Assembly (NCBI GenBank): GCA_002450295.1
Contig: DJYX01000108.1
Location: 1 to 5,897, forward strand
Reading direction: 5' to 3'
DNA length: 5,897 nt
Source of the DNA: Deltaproteobacteria bacterium UBA6967
Lineage (GTDB): Bacteria > SAR324 > NAC60-12
In this document: one piece after another, positions 1-5,896 of the stretch
Layout: each line of letters begins with the position of its first letter
Position numbering within the stretch: the stretch's first letter is position 1
Notes under the pieces: model-generated
What the model was told of the DNA's origin: nothing
What the model saw: only the letters and a program-made list of their open reading frames with translations
Database searches by the model: none
Program-made: the position numbers and the translations under genes

Positions 1-1002
1 AGGCCAACCCTGCTCTTTGCGGTTCCACGTGTTTACAATCGAATTTATGAAAAGCTACACCTACAAATCCACAACAAGTCGCCCAAGCTCTACTCTCTGT
101 TCCAGTATGGGTTGACCTGCTCAGCTAAACGACGACATGGTGAGAAACTCTCCATCAAGGAAGCACTAGCTTTTAAACTGTGTGACAAGCTCTTCTTCTC
201 TAAGGTCCGAGCACGTTTGGGCAACCGCTTGCGGATGGCTTACAGTGGCGGAAGTGCGCTAAACCCAGCGGTTATTGAATTTGTCCAGAATATCGGTGTC
301 ACCCTCCTCGAGGCCTACGGACTGACCGAGGCAATTGTCTCCGCAAACTCACCTGACTTTCAGAAGACTGGCGCTGTTGGCAAGCCCTTACCAGGAGTGC
401 GCGTTGAGATTGATCGTTCTGTGACCACGGCCAATAAGCAGGATGGAGAGATCATAATTCACGGTGCGACTATGATGCTCGGCTACTATAATTTGCCAGA
501 GGAAACCGCCAGCGTTTTTACTACTGAGGGTGGCTTCCGAACTGGAGACATCGGACATATTGACGAGGATGGATTCCTTCGGATCACTGGGCGAGTCAAA
601 GAGATCTACAAGCTGGAAAATGGCAAGTACTGTGTCCCAGCTCTAGTGGAGGAAGCACTCAAGCTGAGCCCATTCATTAATCAAGTGATGATCTACGGCT
701 TCCAGAAACTCTACAACGTCGCGCTAATCGTGGTTGAAGTCGACGCCCTGAAAACCTATGCGTCTCGCAACAATATTGCTGGCACGTTGGAAGAATGGCT
801 CGAGGATGAAGAGATTCTCAAGCTCTACAAGCAGGAGCTCCGTAAATATGCAGCAGACTTTCAGGACTATGAGCGGCCCAAGCGCTTCCATCTACTGACC
901 GAAGAGTGGACTGTGGACAACAATCTGATCACCCCAACCCTGAAGTTGAAGCGCAATCGCGTCGAGGAGCGCTTTCAGGAAGAACTGACAGGAATGTACT
1001 GA
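1..1002 (+). CDS. Long-chain fatty-acid-CoA ligase (AMP-forming), C-terminal part; 5' end outside window
   Basis: Activates long-chain fatty acids to acyl-CoA through an acyl-adenylate intermediate, feeding beta-oxidation or phospholipid synthesis. The frame is open from base 1, giving 333 visible residues, roughly half of the usual 600-650. The upstream part with the P-loop-like Ser/Thr/Gly AMP-binding motif is missing. The visible order is PTLLFAVPRVYNRIY at the start, SGGSAL (visible residues 82-87), YGLTE (106-110, the adenylate-forming signature), RTGD (180-183), GRVKE (197-201), KLENGKY (204-210) and TPTLKLKR (311-318), which carries the likely catalytic lysine of the mobile C-terminal domain. 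KLENGKY with the following PALVEEALKLSPFI is the ACSL-like variant also seen in eukaryotes, not the FadD-type version. A TTG at 112 is not a real start, because conserved ligase sequence continues upstream of it. The TGA stop lies one base from the stop of the convergent GTPase gene. Family call is firm; chain-length preference is inferred from family resemblance. Confidence 0.93.
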   Translation, partial: RPTLLFAVPRVYNRIYEKLHLQIHNKSPKLYSLFQYGLTCSAKRRHGEKLSIKEALAFKLCDKLFFSKVRARLGNRLRMAYSGGSALNPAVIEFVQNIGVTLLEAYGLTEAIVSANSPDFQKTGAVGKPLPGVRVEIDRSVTTANKQDGEIIIHGATMMLGYYNLPEETASVFTTEGGFRTGDIGHIDEDGFLRITGRVKEIYKLENGKYCVPALVEEALKLSPFINQVMIYGFQKLYNVALIVVEVDALKTYASRNNIAGTLEEWLEDEEILKLYKQELRKYAADFQDYERPKRFHLLTEEWTVDNNLITPTLKLKRNRVEERFQEELTGMY

Positions 1003-1003
1003 T

Positions 1004-1579
1004 TCAAAGCCATTGGCGGAGCGCAGACCAGATAGGTTCACGCCCAGACTTGTCTAGGGAGGAATGTGGCAGGGGGTCCTGCTCCAGCTGGAGAGTAGTT
1101 CGAACTTGCTGAAGATGACTGCGGTACTGGCTCCGCTTGAGCTTATCCATCTTGTTGGCCACAACTAGGACGGGCCGCTGGTAGTGATCCAGCCATGTCT
1201 TCATCTGGCGGTCATGCTCTCCTGGTTTGTGGCGGACATCCACGATTAGCACGACACCTCGAAGAGTGGAACGCTCCCCAAGATAGGCTTCAATCGTTGC
1301 CTGCCAACCAAGACGCACTGCTTCGGGCACCTTCGCGTAGCCATAGCCAGGCAGATCGACCAGATGAAACAGCTCATTAATACAGAAAAAGTTGATCAGC
1401 TGGGTCTTACCTGGCGTAGAACTGGTCTTGACCAGTTGGTTGCGCTGCAGCAATGAATTGATCAACGTGGATTTGCCCACGTTGGATTTTCCAGCAAAGG
1501 CAATTTCTGGAAGGCTTGGATGTGGGAATTGCTTGGGTTGTGCTGCACTGGTAAGAAATTCTGCTGAATGAATCTTCAC
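1004..1579 (-). CDS. engB: Ribosome-biogenesis GTP-binding protein EngB (YihA/YsxC)
   Basis: A small TRAFAC-class GTPase needed in other bacteria for late 50S subunit assembly, and essential in several. At 191 residues it is family-typical. All G motifs are visible: G1 GKSNVGKS (30-37), the G2-region STPGKT (54-59), G3 DLPG (75-78) followed by the EngB hallmark YGYAKVP, G4 NKMD (142-145) and G5 SSLDKSG (173-179). The start is GTG at 1579-1577. It is supported by the family-like N-terminus MKIHSAEFL and by GGAAG (1591-1587) seven bases upstream. The GTG overlaps the TGA stop of the upstream membrane-protein gene in a GTGA arrangement, so the two are probably cotranscribed and translationally coupled. 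No separate promoter is apparent. The gene ends tail to tail with the acyl-CoA ligase with a one-base gap, leaving no room for a dedicated terminator between them. Confidence 0.96.
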   Translation of the reverse strand: MKIHSAEFLTSAAQPKQFPHPSLPEIAFAGKSNVGKSTLINSLLQRNQLVKTSSTPGKTQLINFFCINELFHLVDLPGYGYAKVPEAVRLGWQATIEAYLGERSTLRGVVLIVDVRHKPGEHDRQMKTWLDHYQRPVLVVANKMDKLKRSQYRSHLQQVRTTLQLEQDPLPHSSLDKSGREPIWSALRQWL

Positions 1580-2484
1580 TGTTTGTCTTCCGTTCCGATC
1601 TCACGAATCGTCACCTTGTCGGTGGTCTCCTCTGCTTCCTTCTCCGGATCTTCAAAATATTCCGCAGGAATTTCAAAGTGATGGACCGCCAAGGCTTGTA
1701 AGCGATCCTGACTACAAACCGCCTCATCTCGGGCCAAATCAAAGTATAGCAGAACGGTCAGGATTGAAGCATAGGGATAGAAAATCAAGGCAGTCAGGTA
1801 CTGTGTCCAGCGCAAGGCAGCCTGAGTTTCTGCACTTCCCAACAACTTGACGAGGTCTTCTCCGTCCGCTGCCATGGGATCTGTTTGCAACAAGGCACTG
1901 AAATTGATTTCCGGCAGGAACAGTTGGAGCAACACGATAAAGAGCAATAACTGCAGGATCATGGCGACAACAACGACACCAAAAGCTCGTTTCAACCGGT
2001 TACGAGTCAGTTGAAAGCTACGCACCAAGGCAGGAAGTCCCCGTAGCTCTTCAACTACACAGACTGGTTGGGCAATGGTCAGAAAAACAAAGCTACTCAG
2101 CCAGAGCGTCACCAATACAACGTTCAACGGTGTCGGTGCCATCAATCCATAGAATCCGAGGATTGTCAGCAAGTACTGTAGGATCCCGACATGCAGAGGT
2201 CGCAAGACAGCGCGACTGCCCAAACGGCGTAAAATCTTCACAGTGGGAAAAACGCCCGTGAACAGTAGGGAGAGTAGTCCAAGGGTTGCTCCTGCTTCCA
2301 ACAGTCTCATCAGCAGGAAAAAGACCACGCTCTCTCCCTGATCTACTCCGCTCAGGCTGAGCAGTAGCGCTGGAACCAGTAACACCAGGGTCAGTCCCAA
2401 CAAAGGCAAGAGATGCGCGCGATAAATCTGCCAACTCTGAACAAAGAGCGAACCAAGGGTTGGGGCAGCAGGTATGAGACTCAT
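1576..2484 (-). CDS. Six-helix integral membrane protein of unknown function (GDPD-membrane-domain / YciC-like)
   Basis: An inner-membrane protein whose function I cannot assign. Counting from the TTG at 2490 (304 residues), hydrophobic segments lie near 27-47, 55-82, 101-118, 121-145, 169-193 and 227-250. A charged, acidic, probably cytoplasmic tail follows (about 251-304). The stretch QPVCVVEELRGLPALVRSFQ at 141-160, followed by LTRNRLKRAF, and the late YFDLARDEA (249-257) resemble the pattern shared by membrane domains attached to glycerophosphodiester phosphodiesterases and by DUF975/YciC-type proteins. No catalytic domain is present, so this is a stand-alone membrane module. The start is uncertain: ATG at 2484-2482 (302 residues, MSLIPAAP) is preferred over TTG at 2490-2488. 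Neither has a clear Shine-Dalgarno sequence. It is the first gene of a two-gene unit with engB (GTGA overlap) and diverges from the pseudokinase gene. Confidence 0.8.
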   Translation of the reverse strand: MSLIPAAPTLGSLFVQSWQIYRAHLLPLLGLTLVLLVPALLLSLSGVDQGESVVFFLLMRLLEAGATLGLLSLLFTGVFPTVKILRRLGSRAVLRPLHVGILQYLLTILGFYGLMAPTPLNVVLVTLWLSSFVFLTIAQPVCVVEELRGLPALVRSFQLTRNRLKRAFGVVVVAMILQLLLFIVLLQLFLPEINFSALLQTDPMAADGEDLVKLLGSAETQAALRWTQYLTALIFYPYASILTVLLYFDLARDEAVCSQDRLQALAVHHFEIPAEYFEDPEKEAEETTDKVTIREIGTEDKQ

Positions 2485-2486
2485 AC
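2472..2486. repeat. 15-base perfect inverted repeat at the start of the membrane-protein gene
   Basis: GTATGAG-A-CTCATAC: two perfect 7-base arms around one central A. It spans the preferred ATG start (2484-2482) of the minus-strand membrane-protein gene and lies about 55 bases upstream of the divergent pseudokinase gene. It could be a regulator-binding palindrome in the divergent control region. A short palindrome of this size can also arise by chance in a window this long, so function is inference only. Confidence 0.35.
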
Positions 2487-2540
2487 GCAATTCATTACGG
2501 ATAGCAATACGTTGTCAGTTAAGCAGCAACAGGAGAGGTC
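2487..2540. promoter_or_regulatory. Divergent control region between membrane-protein gene and pseudokinase gene
   Basis: This short spacer must hold or adjoin the promoters of two divergent genes, unless they are transcribed from further away. It is more AT-rich than the flanking coding sequence. On neither strand do I see a convincing -35/-10 pair: candidates match the sigma-70 consensus at only about three of six bases per box. The plus side ends in a strong ribosome binding site; the minus side has none that is obvious. A promoter here is inferred from gene orientation, not read from motifs. Confidence 0.35.
2531..2535 (+). promoter_or_regulatory. Shine-Dalgarno site of the pseudokinase gene
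   Basis: AGGAG, part of AGGAGAGG (2531-2538), lies five bases before the ATG at 2541. It is a near-ideal site and fixes that start codon. Confidence 0.75.
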
Positions 2541-3569
2541 ATGACCTCAGAACGGCCATCGCTGGTGCAGACGAAAAAGAGTACAAAAAACAAAGTTATA
2601 CCTCGATCCCAGCTTGCTTTACAAGTCGAAGCGTCTACGCAGACCCTGCCAGACGAGTCAGATCTGATCATCCACGAGTTGAATCAGAAGCTGAACTCAC
2701 TGCGACAGCAGCTGGTTAATTACGAAAGCCAACGTCAACAAGCGAATGGCCCTAGCTCACGACAATTACGGGCCCAACTGGCCAAGCAGGAAGCCCAACT
2801 ACAGGATCTTCAGGCCGAACGGGCAACGGTCAATTACCATGCTCGATCTCTACCACAGACCTTCTCTGCTTTGCGTAAACCAGCCTCTCAGTTGGAGGAG
2901 CAAGTCGGTCAACTGCTGGAGAGAATTCCTGACCCAGAGGTTCGCAAAGCCCTGGAGCACTGCCGTCAGTTGGCCAAGCAAATGCTGGATGACACTGATA
3001 CTCAGCAACAGGAACTGGAAGAGATCCATCAGGACTATCAACCTGAACGCAGAGCAGTCAATCTGTTGAAATTCTTTCGGGGAGTTGCTCGGCAACACAC
3101 GCAGCAGAGTCGACACCCACTGCGGCTCTTTGCTTCGACTCGACTTCCCGATGAGATGCGCCTGGACCCAGCAGGATTCCGGCGGGCCTTGCTGGCCATG
3201 CTTCAGGAAGTACGACGCCAAGCAAATACGGAACCGCTCCAGTTGCTCCTGCAAACCTCTAATCCACGCCAGCAACGAGATGCTCGTATCCAGATTACTG
3301 TTAAGATCGATTCCGGCTCCAACTTATCGAAGGCAAAAAACTGGGGAGATTATCTGGCGCAGCGAATGAGTGAAGCGGATGGGAGTCCAGAGTTGTTGAT
3401 CGGGCGCAAAATTATCTACGCCCATGGAGGAAGGATCAGCTTACGCCGAGAAGAGGACCAGGTCGTTGGGTTGGAAGTAAGCCTTCCGATGGAAACAATG
3501 ACTCACAACGTTGTGCCACAGATCGCGCTGTCCACGGATACAAAGACCCCCACAAGCGGTGATTCCTGA
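2541..3569 (+). CDS. Coiled-coil protein with degenerate histidine-kinase core (putative pseudo-histidine-kinase)
   Basis: A 342-residue soluble protein with no signal peptide or membrane segment. Residues about 40-97 are Gln/Glu/Arg/Leu-rich and look like a coiled coil. Residues about 98-190 follow the layout of a HisKA dimerisation helix pair. FSALRKPA (108-115) aligns with the H-box pattern SHELRTPL, but Ser109 stands where the phosphoacceptor His should be. Residues about 193-317 follow a HATPase_c domain. The N-box (216-228) has Ala219 and Glu223 in place of the two conserved Asn. The G1 box reads DSGSNL (257-262), keeping Asp257 and Gly259 only. The G2 box GTGLGL reads GSPELL (281-286). 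The closing strand IIYAHGGRIS...GLEVSLPM (291-317) is well preserved. I infer a fold-preserving but catalytically dead relative of sensor kinases, perhaps a scaffold or partner of another kinase. The alignment is by eye, the homology moderate, and no partner response regulator is present. The ORF is certain (strong SD, tandem TGA TAG stops); the function is unknown. Confidence 0.85.
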   Translation: MTSERPSLVQTKKSTKNKVIPRSQLALQVEASTQTLPDESDLIIHELNQKLNSLRQQLVNYESQRQQANGPSSRQLRAQLAKQEAQLQDLQAERATVNYHARSLPQTFSALRKPASQLEEQVGQLLERIPDPEVRKALEHCRQLAKQMLDDTDTQQQELEEIHQDYQPERRAVNLLKFFRGVARQHTQQSRHPLRLFASTRLPDEMRLDPAGFRRALLAMLQEVRRQANTEPLQLLLQTSNPRQQRDARIQITVKIDSGSNLSKAKNWGDYLAQRMSEADGSPELLIGRKIIYAHGGRISLRREEDQVVGLEVSLPMETMTHNVVPQIALSTDTKTPTSGDS

Positions 3570-3577
3570 TAGCTCTG

Positions 3578-4018
3578 TTAAGTTGTGGCAGCTCCGTTCG
3601 TTTTGCTAACAGTAGAATCTGTTGTGCTCGCGGTAGTGGTTGATTCAGCTTCCTTGGCTTCAGCAGCCGCTACATTTTCCTTGCGTGCAGCCAAATCTTC
3701 CTGCCCCTTCTCAAACGCATTTGCCACTGCTTCCAGCTTGTCTCCGGTGCTCATCTGAGAGAGCTTCAATGAACCGAACTTGTTGGCTACTCCACCGAAG
3801 TTATTCTCAAAGTCTTTCTTGATATCCTTCACCTCGAGATCCCGCTCAATGTTATCCATCTCGCTCTGTACGGTGTGACGAATATCGTTGGTAGCTCGTT
3901 TGAGTTCAACAAGCCCCTTGCCCACGGAGCGCATGACTCCTGGAAGCTGTTTGGGTCCAATGAAGATCAGCGCAATCACGACAATGATGACTAATTCTGG
4001 CAGACCGATGCCAAACAT
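3578..4018 (-). CDS. tatB: Sec-independent (Tat) translocase subunit, TatA/TatB family, TatB-like
   Basis: A membrane-anchored subunit of the twin-arginine pathway, which exports folded proteins across the inner membrane with TatC. The 146-residue protein starts MFGIGLPELV with Glu8 conserved. One hydrophobic helix (about 6-21) is followed by the GPKQLP hinge (21-26) and an amphipathic helix (about 27-50). TVQSEMDNIERDLEVKDIKK just after that helix resembles the TVQNEL...LKLQE region of E. coli TatB. The lack of the Phe-Gly pair typical of TatA hinges also favours TatB; TatA cannot be excluded. The C-terminal 35 or so residues are low-complexity Ala/Thr/Ser/Glu, as is common in TatB tails. 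AGGAGG (4032-4027) sits eight bases before the ATG, and a good promoter lies upstream. No tatC or second tatA-like gene is visible nearby. It converges on the pseudokinase gene with eight bases between stops. Confidence 0.88.
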   Translation of the reverse strand: MFGIGLPELVIIVVIALIFIGPKQLPGVMRSVGKGLVELKRATNDIRHTVQSEMDNIERDLEVKDIKKDFENNFGGVANKFGSLKLSQMSTGDKLEAVANAFEKGQEDLAARKENVAAAEAKEAESTTTASTTDSTVSKTNGAATT

Positions 4019-4026
4019 GAGATTCT

Positions 4027-4032
4027 CCTCCT
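4027..4032 (-). promoter_or_regulatory. Consensus Shine-Dalgarno site of tatB
   Basis: Minus-strand AGGAGG, a perfect six-base match, lies eight bases before the tatB ATG. It supports that start and suggests strong translation. Confidence 0.8.
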
Positions 4033-4055
4033 AACGGTTATCAACAAGACGTGAA

Positions 4056-4084
4056 CTTATATCCTGCTTAACGAGGAAAGGCAA
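4056..4084 (-). promoter_or_regulatory. Sigma-70-type promoter driving tatB
   Basis: Read on the minus strand, TTGCCT (4084-4079, four of six to TTGACA) is followed after exactly 17 bases by TATAAG (4061-4056, five of six to TATAAT). The predicted transcript start, near 4048, gives a leader of about 30 bases containing the AGGAGG site. The -35 box abuts the guaA start codon, and the element overlaps the guaA ribosome-binding region on the other strand. No equally good promoter for guaA is visible here: on the plus strand only a weak TATATC at 4058-4063 is seen, without a well-spaced -35. Confidence 0.5.
4073..4076 (+). promoter_or_regulatory. Shine-Dalgarno site of guaA
   Basis: GAGG within GAGGAAAGG lies eight bases before the ATG at 4085 and supports that start. 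Confidence 0.6.
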
Positions 4085-5896
4085 ATGCCCAATGACGACT
4101 TTCTGGCAGTTCTTGATTTTGGAAGCCAGTACGCCCACCTGATTGCCAAGCGAATCCGGCACTTCGGGGTCTATACCGAAATCTTTCCACCCTCTATTGA
4201 TACAGACCGCCTTGAGGCTGCCAAGGGCATCATCCTTTCTGGAGGACCTGCTTCTGTCTTTGCTGAGGACGTGCCTGCCTTCAATCCAGAAATCCTCAAC
4301 CTCTCTCAGCCCACTCTTGGCCTCTGCTACGGCCACCAACTGATGGCCAAACATTTCGGTGGAAGTGTAGCCAACACGGGACAGGGAGAGTTCGGCAAAG
4401 CTTCTCTGCGTCAACTGAACCCTTCTCCCCTATGGAAAGATGTTGCCGACAACTCCCAGGTCTGGATGAGCCACCAGGATAGCGTCACGGAGCTTCCACA
4501 GGGTTTCCAGGTGATCGGTGAAACCATTGCAGGGAGCCTGGCTGCTCTGCAGCACAAGGAACGTCCGCTGTTTTCCCTGCAGTTTCATCCAGAAGTCACT
4601 GACACACTGGCAGGCACTCAGATTCTCAGCAATTTCGTGGAACTCTGCAAGGCACACCCTAGCTGGAGCATGGAACGCTTCATTGAGCAGACAAAGAATG
4701 AGCTTCAACAGCAAGTTGGTGAGCACAATGTGCTGATGTTCCTCAGTGGTGGCGTGGACTCTTCGGTTGCCTTTGCTTTGTTAAACGAAGCCCTAAGCAA
4801 GGAAAGGGTGCTCGGGCTCTTTATCGATAATGGCTTTCTACGTCTGAATGAGACTGAGCAAATTCTCCAACGCTACGAACAACTAGGTTATGACAATGTG
4901 GTTGGCAGAGACTACAGCGAGGCTTTTCTGGAAGCAATCGCCGGTGAAGTGGACCCACAACGGAAACGACATCAGGTTGGCAACACCTTTTTAGCAGTAC
5001 GGGGAAAACTACTGGAAGAATTAAAATTGAATCCGGACGAATGGCTGCTCGGACAGGGCACACTTTATCCGGACATCATCGAATCTGGAGGCACCGAACA
5101 CGCCAAGGTGATCAAGTCTCATCATAACCGAGTCGATGCAATCCAGGATTTGATTGCCAAGGGTCAAGTTGTTGAGCCACTCAAAGAACTCTACAAGGAT
5201 GAGGTGCGACGCGTCGGGGACCTACTGGGTCTGCCCAAAGAAATCGTCTGGCGCCATCCGTTTCCTGGGCCGGGTCTTTCAATCAACGTCCTCTGTTCCC
5301 GTGAAGATACAATCCTGCAACCCGAACACAAGAAAACACTGGACACACTGCACCAGTATCTACCACCCACTCAGGCTTCTCTACTTCCAGTACGCAGCGT
5401 AGGTGTACAGGGAGATCAACGAACCTACACAGAGCCGGCTGTGCTGCTCGGCCCAACAGACTGGGAATGGCTTGAGAACAATTCGATTCGACTGACCAAT
5501 CAAGTACGTGCGATCAATCGGGTCGTGGCCTATCTTCCTCTTCAACCAACAGAGCAGCTACCCAACTGGCGTGCCCGCCGTGCTTTCTGCGACAAGCCTC
5601 GTCTGGACTTGCTACGTGCTGCTGAGGCTCACGTCAGTGAAACCTTCGCCAATCATGGCTGGCTGGGGCGTATCTTTCAATTGCTGGTGATCCTGTTGCC
5701 GATTTCTCAGGATGGTCACCAAGATAGCATCGTACTACGTCCGGTCATCTCTGAAGATGTAATGACTGCGCGCTTTGCCCCTGTGGACTGGCAGGTTCTC
5801 CATGAACTGTTGCCACAACTCTACGCTCTGGATGGAATTGACTCTGTCTTCTTCGATATCACTCACAAGCCTCCTGCTACGTTTGGGTGGGAGTAG
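4085..5896 (+). CDS. guaA: GMP synthase (glutamine-hydrolysing), long human-like form
   Basis: Converts XMP, ATP and glutamine to GMP, the last step of de novo guanine nucleotide synthesis, in the cytoplasm. The gene is complete, with a TAG stop one base before the window end. Class I glutamine amidotransferase domain: LDFGSQY (10-16), nucleophile Cys81 in GLCYGHQ, and His168/Glu170 in FHPE. ATP-pyrophosphatase domain: P-loop SGGVDSS (221-227), GQGTLYPDIIES (323-334), KSHHN (344-348) and HPFPGPGL (391-398). The C-terminal dimerisation region starts at LLPVRSVGVQGDQRTY (433-448) and ends at DITHKPPATFGWE (591-603). At 603 residues it is about 80 longer than the usual bacterial enzyme (about 525). 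The extra segment interrupts the dimerisation domain after QRTY, and its NRVV (478-481) and RIFQLLVILLPI (529-540) match the human enzyme. The last residues read TFGWE where (I/T)EWE is usual. It diverges from tatB. Confidence 0.97.
   Translation: MPNDDFLAVLDFGSQYAHLIAKRIRHFGVYTEIFPPSIDTDRLEAAKGIILSGGPASVFAEDVPAFNPEILNLSQPTLGLCYGHQLMAKHFGGSVANTGQGEFGKASLRQLNPSPLWKDVADNSQVWMSHQDSVTELPQGFQVIGETIAGSLAALQHKERPLFSLQFHPEVTDTLAGTQILSNFVELCKAHPSWSMERFIEQTKNELQQQVGEHNVLMFLSGGVDSSVAFALLNEALSKERVLGLFIDNGFLRLNETEQILQRYEQLGYDNVVGRDYSEAFLEAIAGEVDPQRKRHQVGNTFLAVRGKLLEELKLNPDEWLLGQGTLYPDIIESGGTEHAKVIKSHHNRVDAIQDLIAKGQVVEPLKELYKDEVRRVGDLLGLPKEIVWRHPFPGPGLSINVLCSREDTILQPEHKKTLDTLHQYLPPTQASLLPVRSVGVQGDQRTYTEPAVLLGPTDWEWLENNSIRLTNQVRAINRVVAYLPLQPTEQLPNWRARRAFCDKPRLDLLRAAEAHVSETFANHGWLGRIFQLLVILLPISQDGHQDSIVLRPVISEDVMTARFAPVDWQVLHELLPQLYALDGIDSVFFDITHKPPATFGWE

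Noticed and set aside
112..1002. TTG at 112 as the start of a 296-residue ligase
   Set aside because: The frame is open back to base 1 and encodes conserved ligase sequence (PTLLFAVPRVYNRIY), so the gene continues beyond the window.
2093..2434. 113-codon minus-strand open frame overlapping the membrane-protein gene in another frame
   Set aside because: The main frame shows a coherent six-helix pattern; this one is polar without any domain pattern and is an out-of-frame shadow.
2487..2540. TTGTCA and TTGCTG hexamers as -35 boxes in the divergent spacer
   Set aside because: No adequately matching -10 box lies 16-18 bases from either one, so I do not call a specific promoter.
2850..3275. 141-codon minus-strand open frame inside the pseudokinase gene
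   Set aside because: Its leucine-rich sequence mirrors the glutamine-rich coding of the plus strand. It has no motif, and the plus-strand gene has a strong ribosome binding site and a kinase-like fold pattern.
3567..3600. Possible terminator between the convergent pseudokinase gene and tatB
   Set aside because: Only tandem stops and eight bases separate the genes. No GC-rich hairpin followed by a T-run is visible on either strand.
4031..4414. 127-codon open frame on the minus strand inside guaA
   Set aside because: It lies antisense to highly conserved guaA coding sequence, has no recognisable motif, and its 3' end runs through the tatB promoter and Shine-Dalgarno region. It is a shadow of the real gene.
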